This document shows positions 16,731 through 25,833 of a DNA stretch of 64,000 nt, in pieces. Position 1 is the first letter of the stretch; each line of letters begins with the position of its first letter. Below the pieces are notes generated by a model. It was given only the letters and a program-made list of their open reading frames with translations. It was not told the DNA's origin and did not search any database. Source of the DNA: Bog-756 sp963829235 (GTDB lineage: Bacteria; Actinomycetota; Acidimicrobiia; Acidimicrobiales; RAAP-2); NCBI GenBank assembly GCA_963829235.1, contig CAWHIF010000004.1, forward strand, positions 678,757 to 742,756, written 5' to 3'. The position numbers and the translations under genes were made by a program.

Positions 16731-17698
16731 CGTCGAGGTGCCCCGGCGCCGGGGGCACGGGCGACGATGGACTCGAGCCGCTCGATCACCGCGCTGCGGA
16801 CGGAATCGGGCGCCAGCACTTCGGCATGGTCCAACAGGTCGACCACCCAGAGCACGAGCGCTTCCGGATCGGTGACCGACAGGCGCACCACCACGGCGCC
16901 GTCGTCGCGGTGCTCGACCACGGCGTCCTCGCCCAGCTCGGTGGCCACCCGGCCCGATTCGGCTCCATCGACCAACACGTCGACCTCGATCTCCTCGCCG
17001 TCGCCGAACTGCCAGGGATCGCGCGAGAAGGCCAGGTCGACATCGAAGCCGTCAGGAAGCTGCGCGGAGTCCGGGGCACCGAGCTCGGGCGGAGCGGCGA
17101 TCCGGTCGACCCGGAAGGTGCGGGCCTCCCCCCGGTCGCGGTCGAAGCCGATCACGTACCAGCGGCCGTTGCGGAACCGGAGGCCGGCCACGTCCACGTG
17201 GCGCCGTTCGCCCCGGTAGTCGAATCGCAGGGCTGCCCGTTGCCGGATGGCGTCGAAGACGAGCGGGAGGGCCGGCAACCCGTCGACCGACCGCAGGTCC
17301 ACCAGCGGGGTGGCGTCGGGACGGACGGGCGACTCCCCGCCGGCCCCCAGCTTCAGCAACGCATCCCGGCCGATAGGCTCGCCGAGGTGGACTCCGGCAA
17401 CGGCCAGGTTCAAGGCGGCCTGTTCCTCTGCCTCCAATCCGAGGTCGGGGAGGTAGTAGGAGTCGGGGTCGACGCGGTACCCGAGCTGCTCCTCCCCACC
17501 GATCGGGACCACCAGCACGGGCACCCCCTCGTCGCGCAACAGCCGCTTGTCCCGTTCGAACGCCTGTCGGCGGGCCCCGTGGGTGTCGGGATATCCCGGC
17601 ACCCGGTCAGCGATCTCGCGCAGGCTGAGCGGGCGCGGCGCGTCGAGAAGCACCAACAACAGGTCGGTGACCCGTTCGAGCCGATCAAGACGTTGCAC
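16727..17698 (-). CDS. pafB: WYL-domain transcriptional regulator PafB
   Basis: A 323-aa partner of PafC. The N-terminal winged helix (LERVTDLLLVLLDAPRPLSLREIADRV is split by the turn) is followed by a PGYPDTHGARRQAFERDKRLL region characteristic of PafB. The WYL domain contains GRWYVIGFDRDRGEARTFRVDRI. The expected target is the mycobacterial-type DNA-repair regulon; that is by family. GTG at 17698 is selected because TAGATT lies 7 nt upstream (leaderless), whereas TTG at 17707 overlaps that box. The gene is divergent from the CtaG-like gene with under 40 bp between starts. Confidence 0.9.
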   Translation of the reverse strand: MQRLDRLERVTDLLLVLLDAPRPLSLREIADRVPGYPDTHGARRQAFERDKRLLRDEGVPVLVVPIGGEEQLGYRVDPDSYYLPDLGLEAEEQAALNLAVAGVHLGEPIGRDALLKLGAGGESPVRPDATPLVDLRSVDGLPALPLVFDAIRQRAALRFDYRGERRHVDVAGLRFRNGRWYVIGFDRDRGEARTFRVDRIAAPPELGAPDSAQLPDGFDVDLAFSRDPWQFGDGEEIEVDVLVDGAESGRVATELGEDAVVEHRDDGAVVVRLSVTDPEALVLWVVDLLDHAEVLAPDSVRSAVIERLESIVARAPGAGAPRR

Positions 17699-17705
17699 CT
17701 CGGTC

Positions 17706-17711
17706 AATCTA
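17706..17711 (-). promoter_or_regulatory. -10 box TAGATT of pafB (leaderless)
   Basis: Minus-strand TAGATT followed by 7 nt and GTG at 17698. Confidence 0.5.
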
Positions 17712-17736
17712 GGGCGCGACGGGCCAGGTCCTGACG

Positions 17737-18795
17737 GTGGGGACGCCCGGACCCTATACCTGGGATCCCCATCTGGCGGTGTGGGTCGTCCTGGTGGTGG
17801 GCGTGGCCCTGGTCGTGGGCGGCCACCGTCGCCTGGTTCGCACCGGTCGACCTCCCATCCCCTGGACGACGAGACAGATCGTCACCTTCGGCGGTGCCTG
17901 TCTGGCGTTGGTGGTCGCGCTCACCTGGCCGGTGGCCGACCTCGCCGCCCACTGGTCCCTCATCGCGCTGGTCACACAACGGCTGATCCTGCTGATGGCG
18001 GTGGCGCCGATGCTCCTGTCCGGCCTTCCCTATGACGTCCTCCAGTGGATCACCCGTCCCGCCCCGGTGGACATGGTCCTCACCCAGGTGCAACGGCCCC
18101 TGGTGGCCATCGCCACGGTCACCGTGCTGGTCATCGGGTCGATGACGCCGGTGATGGTCCGGGCGGCGGCATCGTCGCCGGTGGCCCGGGGTGTGCTCGA
18201 CCTGGTCATCGTGGTCGCCGGCCTGGTGCTTTGGATCCCGGTCCTCGGGCGCGTACCCGGCCTCACCCGGCCGAAGCCGGTGATCCGCTTCGGCTACCTG
18301 GTGGCCCAGGCGGTGGTCCCCGCCTTCCTCTCGTTCATCTACATCTTCTCGAGACGACCGCTCTACCCGGAGTTCGCCCGGTCCCATGCCGCCATCGGAC
18401 TGCGACCGCTCAACGATCAACAGATCTCCGGGTTCGTGTCCAAACTGACCATGCTGTTCGTGCTGCTCACGGTGGGGGCCGTGGTCCTGGCCCGGGCGCC
18501 GAGGTCCGACGACGAGATCGACACGGGCGAGACCCTGGTGTGGGCCGACGTCGAGCGGCAATTCGAGCGGGTCGACCGGCAGAGCGCCAGGGACCGGACC
18601 GGCCGGGCGGGTCCGCCGGTCGAGCCGGACCGGCAACACCCGCAATCCGGTCCGGGGCCCGGCTCGGGCGGGGGCCGTGAGGACGACTCGATCACCGACC
18701 CATCGCCCGACGATGACCGGTCGGATCACCCTGACCGGTCGGATCACTCGAAGGGCGGAGCCGAGCCCCCGGACGGCTCGCAACCCGAACGATGA
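17737..18795 (+). CDS. CtaG-like (caa3_CtaG) membrane protein
   Basis: A 352-aa integral membrane protein with about seven hydrophobic segments, starting with VWVVLVVGVALVVGG and ending near residue 250. A hydrophilic Arg/Pro/Asp-rich tail of ~100 residues follows. It contains the signature features of the caa3_CtaG family: a WDPH N-terminus, the ALTWPVADLAAHWSL loop with its His, the MLLSGLPYDVLQW segment and the LYPEFARSH..IGLRPLNDQQISG segment. Members are linked to copper delivery and cytochrome c oxidase assembly. The GTG start has no clear ribosome-binding site. The disordered acidic tail is unusual. Confidence 0.82.
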   Translation: MGTPGPYTWDPHLAVWVVLVVGVALVVGGHRRLVRTGRPPIPWTTRQIVTFGGACLALVVALTWPVADLAAHWSLIALVTQRLILLMAVAPMLLSGLPYDVLQWITRPAPVDMVLTQVQRPLVAIATVTVLVIGSMTPVMVRAAASSPVARGVLDLVIVVAGLVLWIPVLGRVPGLTRPKPVIRFGYLVAQAVVPAFLSFIYIFSRRPLYPEFARSHAAIGLRPLNDQQISGFVSKLTMLFVLLTVGAVVLARAPRSDDEIDTGETLVWADVERQFERVDRQSARDRTGRAGPPVEPDRQHPQSGPGPGSGGGREDDSITDPSPDDDRSDHPDRSDHSKGGAEPPDGSQPER

Positions 18796-18835
18796 CTCCC
18801 GGCGGGTATGCACGGCTCCCCGGTCGTCGGTTCCG

Positions 18836-18841
18836 TAGCAT
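18836..18841 (+). promoter_or_regulatory. -10 box TAGCAT of the carboxyltransferase gene (leaderless)
   Basis: TAGCAT is followed by 6 nt and the GTG at 18848. Confidence 0.5.
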
Positions 18842-18847
18842 GGCCCA

Positions 18848-20212
18848 GTGACCCTCGAAGCGCCCGTGGCGCCGATGTTCCGCCGGCTCGTCACCGGATC
18901 GGTACAGGCCGGGGTCGAGGAGCTCGGTGACCGGCCGGCCATGGTGGTGCGGTCGGTGTCCACCGTCCGACGAGGGGCACTCTCCGTCGAGGACGGCGAG
19001 ACCATCCGGGTGGCAGCCGCATCGGCGCTGACCTTCAGGATCCCGCTGGTCATGGTGCTGGCCTCCAGCGGTGCCGACGTCTCCGACGGCGTGGCCTCGC
19101 TGCACGGATGGGGCAGCGCGGCCAGGGCGGTGACCAGTTGCTCGGGCATGGTTCCGGTGGTGGTGGTGGTGACCGGCCCCGCCTTGTCGGGGCCCGCCCT
19201 CCTGCTCGGACTGGCCGATCTGGTCGTCATGACCTCCGACGCCTTCGCCTTCGTCTCCGGGCCGGCGATGGTCGAGGAGTTCACCGGGGTGCGCATCGGG
19301 ATCCACCAGCTCGGGGGGACGGCCATGCACGCCCGGTCGAGCGGGTTGTGCGCCATCGAGTCGGGCACCGAGGAAGATGCCATGGCCCACGTGGAGCACC
19401 TGTTGAGCCTGCTCCCGGCCAACGCCGACGAGCTGGCCCCGCTCGGACCGCCCGACGGCTCCACCCCGGCGGAGCGGGTTCCGGGCGCGCTGCGCGAGAT
19501 CATTCCGTCCCGGGCCACCAGCTCCTACGACGTGCGCCGGGTGGCCGCCGAACTGGCCGACGACCAGGATGTGACCGAGTTGTGGACCAGATGGTCGCCC
19601 CAGCTCGTCACGGCCCTGGGCCGCATCGGCGGCCGGTCGGTGGGCTTCGTGGCCAACCAGCCGCAGGCCCTGGCCGGCACCCTGGACATCGCCGCCTCAC
19701 AGAAGGGCGCCCGGTTCGTCCGGTTCTGCGATTCGTTCAACCTGCCGTTGGTGACGCTGGTGGACACGCCCGGCTTCCTGCCCGGCAAGGATCTCGAGTG
19801 GAGGGGGATGATCCGACACGGCGCCGAGCTCGCCTTCGCCTACTCCGAGGCCACGGTGCCCAGGGTGTGCGTGATCCTCAGAAAGGCCTTCGGGGGGGCC
19901 TACATCGTCATGGACTCGAAGGGGCTCGGGAACGACCTGTGCTTCGCGTGGCCGGGCGCCGAAATCGCGGTCATGGGGGCCGAAGGCGCGGTGCAGATCC
20001 TCCACCGGACGGCCGGCGCCGACGAGCAGGAGACCCTGCGGGACGAGTACGCCAAGCGGTTCCTCACCCCCTGGCAGGCCTCCGAGCGGGGATTCGTCGA
20101 TGCGGTGATCGACCCCGACGACACCCGTGAGGCGGTGGCCGGTGCCCTGCGCACACTGGAGACGGCCCGCGAGCACCTGCCCGGTCGCAAGCACACGGTG
20201 GGGCCGCTCTGA
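18848..20212 (+). CDS. acyl-CoA carboxylase carboxyltransferase (AccD-like)
   Basis: A 454-aa carboxyltransferase with N- and C-terminal crotonase-like lobes. The second lobe has ASQKGARFVRFCDSFNLP, LVDTPGFLPG and KAFGGAYIVMDSKGLG, the biotin- and CoA-binding motifs of acetyl/propionyl-CoA carboxylase beta subunits. The N-terminal lobe is shorter than in typical ~520-aa AccD5-type proteins (the usual GARIQEG segment is not seen; the lobe begins near VAAASALTFRIPLVMVL). The enzyme may therefore be a divergent paralogue. It would need a separate biotinylated alpha subunit, and none is in the window. Confidence 0.85.
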   Translation: MTLEAPVAPMFRRLVTGSVQAGVEELGDRPAMVVRSVSTVRRGALSVEDGETIRVAAASALTFRIPLVMVLASSGADVSDGVASLHGWGSAARAVTSCSGMVPVVVVVTGPALSGPALLLGLADLVVMTSDAFAFVSGPAMVEEFTGVRIGIHQLGGTAMHARSSGLCAIESGTEEDAMAHVEHLLSLLPANADELAPLGPPDGSTPAERVPGALREIIPSRATSSYDVRRVAAELADDQDVTELWTRWSPQLVTALGRIGGRSVGFVANQPQALAGTLDIAASQKGARFVRFCDSFNLPLVTLVDTPGFLPGKDLEWRGMIRHGAELAFAYSEATVPRVCVILRKAFGGAYIVMDSKGLGNDLCFAWPGAEIAVMGAEGAVQILHRTAGADEQETLRDEYAKRFLTPWQASERGFVDAVIDPDDTREAVAGALRTLETAREHLPGRKHTVGPL

Positions 20213-20228
20213 AGTTCGCGGGCGGGCA

Positions 20229-21692
20229 CTACCGAACAACCGTGGGCTCCCGACTCCGATCGCCGCCCCTCATTCGGGTCACGCCGTCGGATTCGCTCGA
20301 CTCCTCCCCCTGCGGCGCGACGGATCCCCCACCCGGGTAGCCGAGAGCCAGCACGGTGGCGAGACCGGCCACCACGGGCAACCACCAAACCCACGGGCTG
20401 AGGTGGAAGTAGGCGTAGACCGATGTCGCCAGCGCGATGGCGACCGCCGACCAGAACCGCGCCCGGTTCGAGCGGGCCACCAGCACCAGGGCCAGGAACA
20501 GCGGGGGGGCGAGGTAGTAAGGGCACATCACAGCCTCGAAGAAGCAGCGGGTCGACAGGATCGCGGCTGCCAGCCAGAGAAGTCTCATCTGGGTCTGTGG
20601 ACGACGCCAGACGTAGGCGCCGAGGAGCAACGCGATGATCATGTAGAGGGATCGCCCGAGGCCACCGGTCACGACCACGGCTTGGTGGATGGGACCCGTC
20701 ATCGCGGCGATGGAGAATCTTCCGTGGACGTACCGGAGAGAGACCGCTCCGCTCGTCCGAGTACTCCCGGTCGACAACATCGGGGCCGTGGCCAGCCACG
20801 GGGTCACATGGTTGGCGGTCGGGAAGGCGGGCTGTTGGACGACAGCTCGGTACGTGTCGGCGGGATTCCCGATGAAGGCCACGGTCAGCAGCACGACCGA
20901 GAGGGCGGCCGACCGGACAGCCGTCAGCGCTCGCTGCCCGGCCGGGGTCGCTCCCAAGATCAACGGGAGGAGCAGGAGCACCAAGGGTTGCATGACGATC
21001 CCGAAGCCGATGAGCCAGCCGCATCGGGACCACTTGCGATCGAGCATGGCAATGAGGGCGTAGATGGCAAAGGTCATGGCCAGCGCGTCTTCGGCGTGCC
21101 CCCACACGGCCGCCACGGGCAGGGCGATCAACGCGACCACGAAGCACAGGACGATCCGTCGGCCCCGGTCGATCCGCAATCGTTCGGCCAGAGCGTCCGT
21201 GGCGAAGATCACCGTCCCGGTCAGCAGCAGCACCACCGGCTGGAGCACCAGTGCCGCAGTCGGGTGCGGAATGAAGAACGGACTGTACGACTCCGTCAGC
21301 CGGAGGTGCCCCGACAGCATGGCCACCGGAGCCAGGAGGACCTCGAGACCCGGAAAGGCGACGATCTGATTGCCGGGGTCGTAGACGCCCCCGAGGTAGC
21401 CCCAGCCGACGGAGTGCGCACCCCGGAAGATCTCCCACACGTCTCCGGGTGTGGCCCAGGCGTTCACATGCCGAACCACGGGGTTCCAGGCGAACATGTA
21501 CGCCAGCCCCATGGCGATGAGTGCCATCGTGGCGATCACCGCCCACTTGCGTCGGGCCAGGAGCCCGACAGGCGAGTTGCCCGTCCCCGTGTCCGCAACC
21601 CTGTCGGCATCGATGTTGGCGGCCACGTCGCCTGCGGCCGGTCGGCCCTCCGGGGAAGGATCGACCGCCGGCGCGAGGATTGTCGTACTCAC
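20229..21692 (-). CDS. polytopic membrane protein of unknown function (possible GT-C type)
   Basis: A protein of 487 aa with roughly ten transmembrane helices between residues 40 and 445 and a hydrophilic C-terminal tail. The first helix is followed by a long extracytoplasmic loop with a conserved-looking YDPGNQIVAFPGLEVLLAP segment. A WGHAEDALA segment follows. This topology is seen in GT-C glycosyltransferases that use polyprenyl-phosphate sugars, but I see no decisive DxD or equivalent motif. GTG at 21692 is chosen because CGGGAG lies 5 nt upstream; an ATG 10 codons earlier is possible. It lies next to the pilin gene on the same strand, so a role in pilin or surface glycosylation is conceivable but unproved. 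Confidence 0.6.
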   Translation of the reverse strand: MSTTILAPAVDPSPEGRPAAGDVAANIDADRVADTGTGNSPVGLLARRKWAVIATMALIAMGLAYMFAWNPVVRHVNAWATPGDVWEIFRGAHSVGWGYLGGVYDPGNQIVAFPGLEVLLAPVAMLSGHLRLTESYSPFFIPHPTAALVLQPVVLLLTGTVIFATDALAERLRIDRGRRIVLCFVVALIALPVAAVWGHAEDALAMTFAIYALIAMLDRKWSRCGWLIGFGIVMQPLVLLLLPLILGATPAGQRALTAVRSAALSVVLLTVAFIGNPADTYRAVVQQPAFPTANHVTPWLATAPMLSTGSTRTSGAVSLRYVHGRFSIAAMTGPIHQAVVVTGGLGRSLYMIIALLLGAYVWRRPQTQMRLLWLAAAILSTRCFFEAVMCPYYLAPPLFLALVLVARSNRARFWSAVAIALATSVYAYFHLSPWVWWLPVVAGLATVLALGYPGGGSVAPQGEESSESDGVTRMRGGDRSREPTVVR

Positions 21693-21837
21693 GTCTACTC
21701 CCGAGGTCGTCATTCGGCGCATGGTCGAGCGCCCTCTACCGGACTCCGCTGCCTGATGCGAGCGTGCCCCCTTCCGGGGAAGGAGGCACGCTCGTGATCA
21801 AGCAGTTGTACAGCTCAGGAAAGCACGGCTCCCTGAG

Positions 21838-22452
21838 TTACGACACCGACGGGAAGCCCGCGGTACCTGCTGCGCTCCACGACGTCGTGTTGCCGCTGGC
21901 GACAGCGCTGGCTGCGTTGCAGGTGGTCTTGGACTGCTTGGCCTGCCCGCCGTAGTAGGTTCCGGCCTTCTGCTCGGTGGCCGGCAGAGCCGAGAACACC
22001 GCATCCGTGTCGGTAGACAAGACGGCAGACTCGTTGTCAACCAGGTACCAGCAGGTACCCGTGTTCGACAACGCGGTGAACACGGCGTTTGCGCCACTGG
22101 CATCCGTATAGACGTTGACGACGCCCGAAGCGCTCGAATCACTAGTCACCCACGAGATGCTGGGCTCCTGGGTGGAGATAGCAGCGATGAACGCAGTTGC
22201 GGCCGGGAACGACTGGTTGTTGCTGTCGTAGTAGCTCTTGGCGTTGGTCAGCGCGGTGTTCAGGTTGGACTGGGCCGCACGGTCGTTGGCCGAGTTGGAC
22301 ACCCCGAGGAACGTCGGGATGGCGATGGCGAGCAGGATGGCCATGATCAACAGGACCACCATGAGCTCGATGAGGGTGAAACCGGCATCTGCACCGGACT
22401 CCCCTGCCCCATCTCGCCTGGCACTCAGGCGCTCGATTACCGATGAATACAT
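21838..22452 (-). CDS. pilA: type IV major pilin-like prepilin
   Basis: A 204-aa prepilin with a 24-residue leader ending in GADAG, then the processed N-terminus FTLIELMVVLLIMAILLAIA with Glu5, the classic class III/type IVa signal. A Ser/Ala/Thr-rich C-terminal head follows, with three cysteines (one in GTCWYLV, one in KTTC) that could form a disulfide loop. The ATG at 22452 follows GAGGAGG with a 6-nt spacer. It is the last gene of the pilB-pilT-pilC-pilA block, but it has its own promoter and a long leader, so it can be expressed far more strongly than the assembly genes. Confidence 0.92.
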   Translation of the reverse strand: MYSSVIERLSARRDGAGESGADAGFTLIELMVVLLIMAILLAIAIPTFLGVSNSANDRAAQSNLNTALTNAKSYYDSNNQSFPAATAFIAAISTQEPSISWVTSDSSASGVVNVYTDASGANAVFTALSNTGTCWYLVDNESAVLSTDTDAVFSALPATEQKAGTYYGGQAKQSKTTCNAASAVASGNTTSWSAAGTAGFPSVS

Positions 22453-22884
22453 TTGTTGCCTCCTCAAGGTCATTGATGCATCAATGTGTGAATGCCAGAA
22501 GGACATTCGGTGCTTCTATCGTCCAATTTCAGATGGATCTTTAGAGACCAGCACTGACATTTTTCCCGGCCATTTGATGACAAGCAGGACGAACTTTCTG
22601 CCCAGGACCGACAGAACGCCAGCGGACATCCGAAGGAGAAGCCGCAGATCAAGAGGGCGGACCACTGTGGGCGTCGTTCTCACAGCGATCATCGGTGCAC
22701 ATGTCCTAATCCCGCCTTCAGACGCGTCAAATTCATGAAGAACCAAGACACGCCGAGTGCACCTCGTCATCTCGATTCACCAAGTTGACGGTGAACTAAA
22801 ACTCATCTTTACTCTATAGTGACGATGGTTACATTCGCAAGACATTGTCGCAGTTTCGCCAGGGCATTCGTGGTCCAGGCAAGA
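22453..22884 (-). other. 432-bp pilC-pilA intergenic region with long pilA leader
   Basis: The region is visibly AT-richer than its surroundings. The only good promoter, at 22813-22840 on the minus strand, would give a leader of about 350 nt before the pilA ATG. Short frames inside it have poor codon use and I do not call them. No known riboswitch core is recognised. Confidence 0.5.
22813..22840 (-). promoter_or_regulatory. pilA promoter (TTGCGA-16-TATAGA)
   Basis: Minus-strand TTGCGA (22840-22835), a 16-nt spacer and TATAGA (22818-22813), close to the general housekeeping consensus. It lies immediately downstream of the pilC stop. Confidence 0.6.
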
Positions 22885-24123
22885 TCAACTTCCCCCGGTC
22901 GGAACCAGCTTGATGTAGTCGAACATGGGCAGGTACAGCGAGATCACCATGGCCCCGACCATGACGCCCATGCACACGGTGAGCATGGGCTCGAGCAGGG
23001 CGGTCAAGTTGTTGACCGTGGCTTCGACCTCCTGGTCGTAGAACTCGCCCACCTTCTTGAGCATCCCGTCCAAGGCACCGGTCTGCTCACCGACCTCGAT
23101 CATCTGGACAACCAGCGGGGGGATGACGGCTTCGTGTTCCCGCAGGGGATCGGCCAGCGGGCGACCCTCACGAACCCCCTTCTTCGCTTCGAGAAGCACG
23201 TCGCCAACCGTCCGGTTGCCGGAGGTGTCTGCCGCGATGTCCAGGGATTCGAGGATGGGGACCCCCGAGCCGATCAGTGAGGCCAGCGTTCCCGTCATGC
23301 GGGCCAGAGCCACCTTGTGGAACAGTGGTCCGAACACGGGCGGTCTCAGCAGGAGTCGATCCCATTTGCGCCGACCCTCGTCAGTGGTGATCCATCTCCT
23401 GAGGGCGATGACCCCGATGATGATCAAGGCGATGATGACCAGGATCCACGGGCTGGTGATGATCTTCGAGATCTTGATCACGATCCGGGTTGGCAGGGGA
23501 AGCTTGCCCCCCAACCCGTTGAACAGTTTCGAGAACACCGGCACGATGAAGACGATCATGGCGGTGAAGATGATCACCATCACGCTGAAGACCACCGCCG
23601 GGTAGGTCATGGCCGATCGGATGGTCCGGTTCAACTGGGCCTGCTTCTCGATCGTGTCGGCCAGGCTCTTCAGAACATCGTCGAGGTTTCCGCCGGCTTC
23701 GCCGGCCTGGACCAGCGTACAGAACAGATTGGAGAACACCTTCGGATGCTTGGCGCAGGCCGCTGACAGCGACGACCCATGCTCGAGATCGAGCCGGACG
23801 TCGTCCAGGACCCGAGCCAGTGTCGGATTCTCGGTCTGTCCGGCCAGAATGCCGAGGGACCGCACCACGGAGAGCCCGGAGTCGACCATCGTCGACAGCT
23901 GGCGGGTGACGACGGAGACTTCCCGCAGCCTCACCCGGTCCGAAAATCCGGGGATCTTGATCTCTTTCTTGAGATTGACCTGCGACTTGGGAGTGACCGA
24001 GATCGGCATGTAGCCCATCTCGCGCAGGCGTCGCACCACGAGCGCCATGTTGTCGCCGTCGAGCTGTCCTTCGACCATCTTCCCAGACCGGTCTCGGACC
24101 TTGTAGTCAAATGTCAGTGCCAC
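22885..24123 (-). CDS. pilC: type IV pilus inner-membrane platform protein
   Basis: A 412-aa protein of the GspF/PilC family with two GspF domains. Each has a LREVSVVTRQLSTMVDSGLS or VALARMTGTLASLIGSGVP type core followed by the ..EAGGNLDDVL and GEQTGALDGMLKKV motifs. Three transmembrane segments are visible near residues 170-190, 215-235 and 380-400. PilC couples the PilB and PilT motors to pilus polymerisation. The gene lies 39 bp after pilT and is transcribed with it. The GTG start has a weak GCGGGG ribosome-binding site. Confidence 0.93.
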   Translation of the reverse strand: MALTFDYKVRDRSGKMVEGQLDGDNMALVVRRLREMGYMPISVTPKSQVNLKKEIKIPGFSDRVRLREVSVVTRQLSTMVDSGLSVVRSLGILAGQTENPTLARVLDDVRLDLEHGSSLSAACAKHPKVFSNLFCTLVQAGEAGGNLDDVLKSLADTIEKQAQLNRTIRSAMTYPAVVFSVMVIIFTAMIVFIVPVFSKLFNGLGGKLPLPTRIVIKISKIITSPWILVIIALIIIGVIALRRWITTDEGRRKWDRLLLRPPVFGPLFHKVALARMTGTLASLIGSGVPILESLDIAADTSGNRTVGDVLLEAKKGVREGRPLADPLREHEAVIPPLVVQMIEVGEQTGALDGMLKKVGEFYDQEVEATVNNLTALLEPMLTVCMGVMVGAMVISLYLPMFDYIKLVPTGGS

Positions 24124-24162
24124 GATGCCCCGCTTCGTCGATCAAAATGGCTATGAATGGAA

Positions 24163-25833
24163 CTAGCTGTTGAGGTGGTTGCGAAGATCTTCTTCGTTGG
24201 ACGCCCGGTCATAGGCAATCCCCTCAGAGATCGCGTGCGTCTTGACCAGCTTGGCCAACCCCTGATCCATGGTCTGCATCCCGAAGGAGCCACCGACCTG
24301 CATCAAGGAGTAGATCTGATGGGTCTTGGACTGGCGGATCAGATTCCGTATCGCTGAGGTGCACACCAGCACCTCCGAGCACGGGATCCTTCCCGTCCCA
24401 TCGGCGTTGACGATGAGCTGTTGGGTGACGACGCCCTGCAGGGTCGAGGCCAACATCACCCGGATCTGCTCCTGTTGGTTAGTGGGGAACACGTCGATCA
24501 CCCGATCGATGGTCTGAGGACAATCCTGGGTGTGGAGCGTCCCGAACACCAGGTGCCCGGTCTCTGCGGCGGTCAGCGCCATCGAGATGGTCTCGAGGTC
24601 TCTGAGCTCTCCGACCAGGATCACGTCCGGATCTTGGCGGAGGACCCGCCGGAGTGCCTCGGAAAATGAGTTCGTGTCCTCGCCGACCTCCCGCTGGGTG
24701 ATGATCGAACGCTTGTGATCGTGGAGGAACTCGATCGGGTCCTCGACGGTCACGATGTGGAGCGGTTTCGTGCGGTTGATGATGTCGACCAGTGATGCCA
24801 GTGTCGTCGACTTGCCCGAACCCGTCGGACCGGTGACGAGCACCAAGCCGCGCCGGAGGTCGGTGAACGACTTGATGGTGTCGGGTAGGCCCAACGTGTC
24901 GAATTCCGGCATTTCGTGCGGAATCGGTCGGAGGGCGGCGGCGACAGTCCCACGTTGCATCGACACATTGACCCGGAAACGTCCGACTCCGGCGATGGAG
25001 TGTGAGGTGTCGAGCTCGTTCTCCGCTTCGAACCGCTCACGCTGCGACGCCGGCAGGATACCGAACACCATGTTGCGGATCGTCTCGTTGTCGAGTGTTG
25101 GGCAACCCTCGATGGACCGGATGGCCCCATTCAGTCGGATCGAACCGGGCATCTGTGCCGTCAAGTGAAGGTCGGATGCACCCACCGAGACCGCGTAGCG
25201 GAGCAGATCGTCGATGTGGAGCGGCATGCTCCCGTCGGTCACCGAAACGGGGATGCCCGTTTCGAGCAGCTGCGCGACGTCAGGGCCTGCGACGGACTCG
25301 TCCGCTTCGCGATCGGGGTCGACCAATGGTGACTGCGGAGCCGGTCCCAGATCGGAGCCGGACGCACGGCCGGCTCCCTGCTCGACGGACCCGTACAACG
25401 TCTGGGCGATGACGACGGGATCGGCCAACACGGCATTGACCCGATGGCCGACCCGGGCTGCGAGCGATTCGACATCTTCGGCCGACGGCGGCTCCCCGAA
25501 GGCGACAGCCAGCACATTGCCGTCGAGGCGTAGGGGCAGGGCCCCGAAGTCCCGCGCCACGTCGTCGGACATGACCGCGGCAGCCTCGGGACTCGGCGAC
25601 ATCGCCGACAGGTCGATAGCCGGCATCTGAGCCAGATGGGCCAGGGCTCCCACCACGACGCCGGGGATGGCCAGCTGTCTGGAGATGAGGAGCGTGGCCA
25701 GCGGCTGGTCGGTGATCCGGGCCTCTTCGACCAATGGCGCCAGGTTCGACTCGGTCTCGTAACCGCCCTCGATCAGTGCCCGGGCCAGTCGGATCGACCA
25801 CTCAATTCGCGTCTGTACGGTGACCGGGCTCAT
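24163..25833 (-). CDS. pilT: PilT-type pilus retraction ATPase with N-terminal MshEN-like domain
   Basis: A 556-aa protein. Residues ~210-556 are a normal PilT motor: Walker A GPTGSGKSTT, the Asp box and Walker B (DPDVILVGELRDLETI), the His box (HLVFGTLHT) and a C-terminal QTMDQGLAKLV segment. The N-terminal ~150 residues (PLATLLISRQLAIPG, then LPLRLDGNVLAVAFGEPP) resemble the MshEN/GspE N-terminal domain, which in PilB-like ATPases can bind c-di-GMP. Canonical PilT is ~345 aa without it. It overlaps pilB by 4 bp (ATGA). A second, canonical-length PilT is encoded at 33.7 kb. Confidence 0.9.
   Translation of the reverse strand: MSPVTVQTRIEWSIRLARALIEGGYETESNLAPLVEEARITDQPLATLLISRQLAIPGVVVGALAHLAQMPAIDLSAMSPSPEAAAVMSDDVARDFGALPLRLDGNVLAVAFGEPPSAEDVESLAARVGHRVNAVLADPVVIAQTLYGSVEQGAGRASGSDLGPAPQSPLVDPDREADESVAGPDVAQLLETGIPVSVTDGSMPLHIDDLLRYAVSVGASDLHLTAQMPGSIRLNGAIRSIEGCPTLDNETIRNMVFGILPASQRERFEAENELDTSHSIAGVGRFRVNVSMQRGTVAAALRPIPHEMPEFDTLGLPDTIKSFTDLRRGLVLVTGPTGSGKSTTLASLVDIINRTKPLHIVTVEDPIEFLHDHKRSIITQREVGEDTNSFSEALRRVLRQDPDVILVGELRDLETISMALTAAETGHLVFGTLHTQDCPQTIDRVIDVFPTNQQEQIRVMLASTLQGVVTQQLIVNADGTGRIPCSEVLVCTSAIRNLIRQSKTHQIYSLMQVGGSFGMQTMDQGLAKLVKTHAISEGIAYDRASNEEDLRNHLNS

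Noticed and set aside
22516..22770. 84-codon minus-strand frame in the pilA leader
   Set aside because: No ribosome-binding site, poor third-position GC and no recognisable similarity; more likely non-coding leader.
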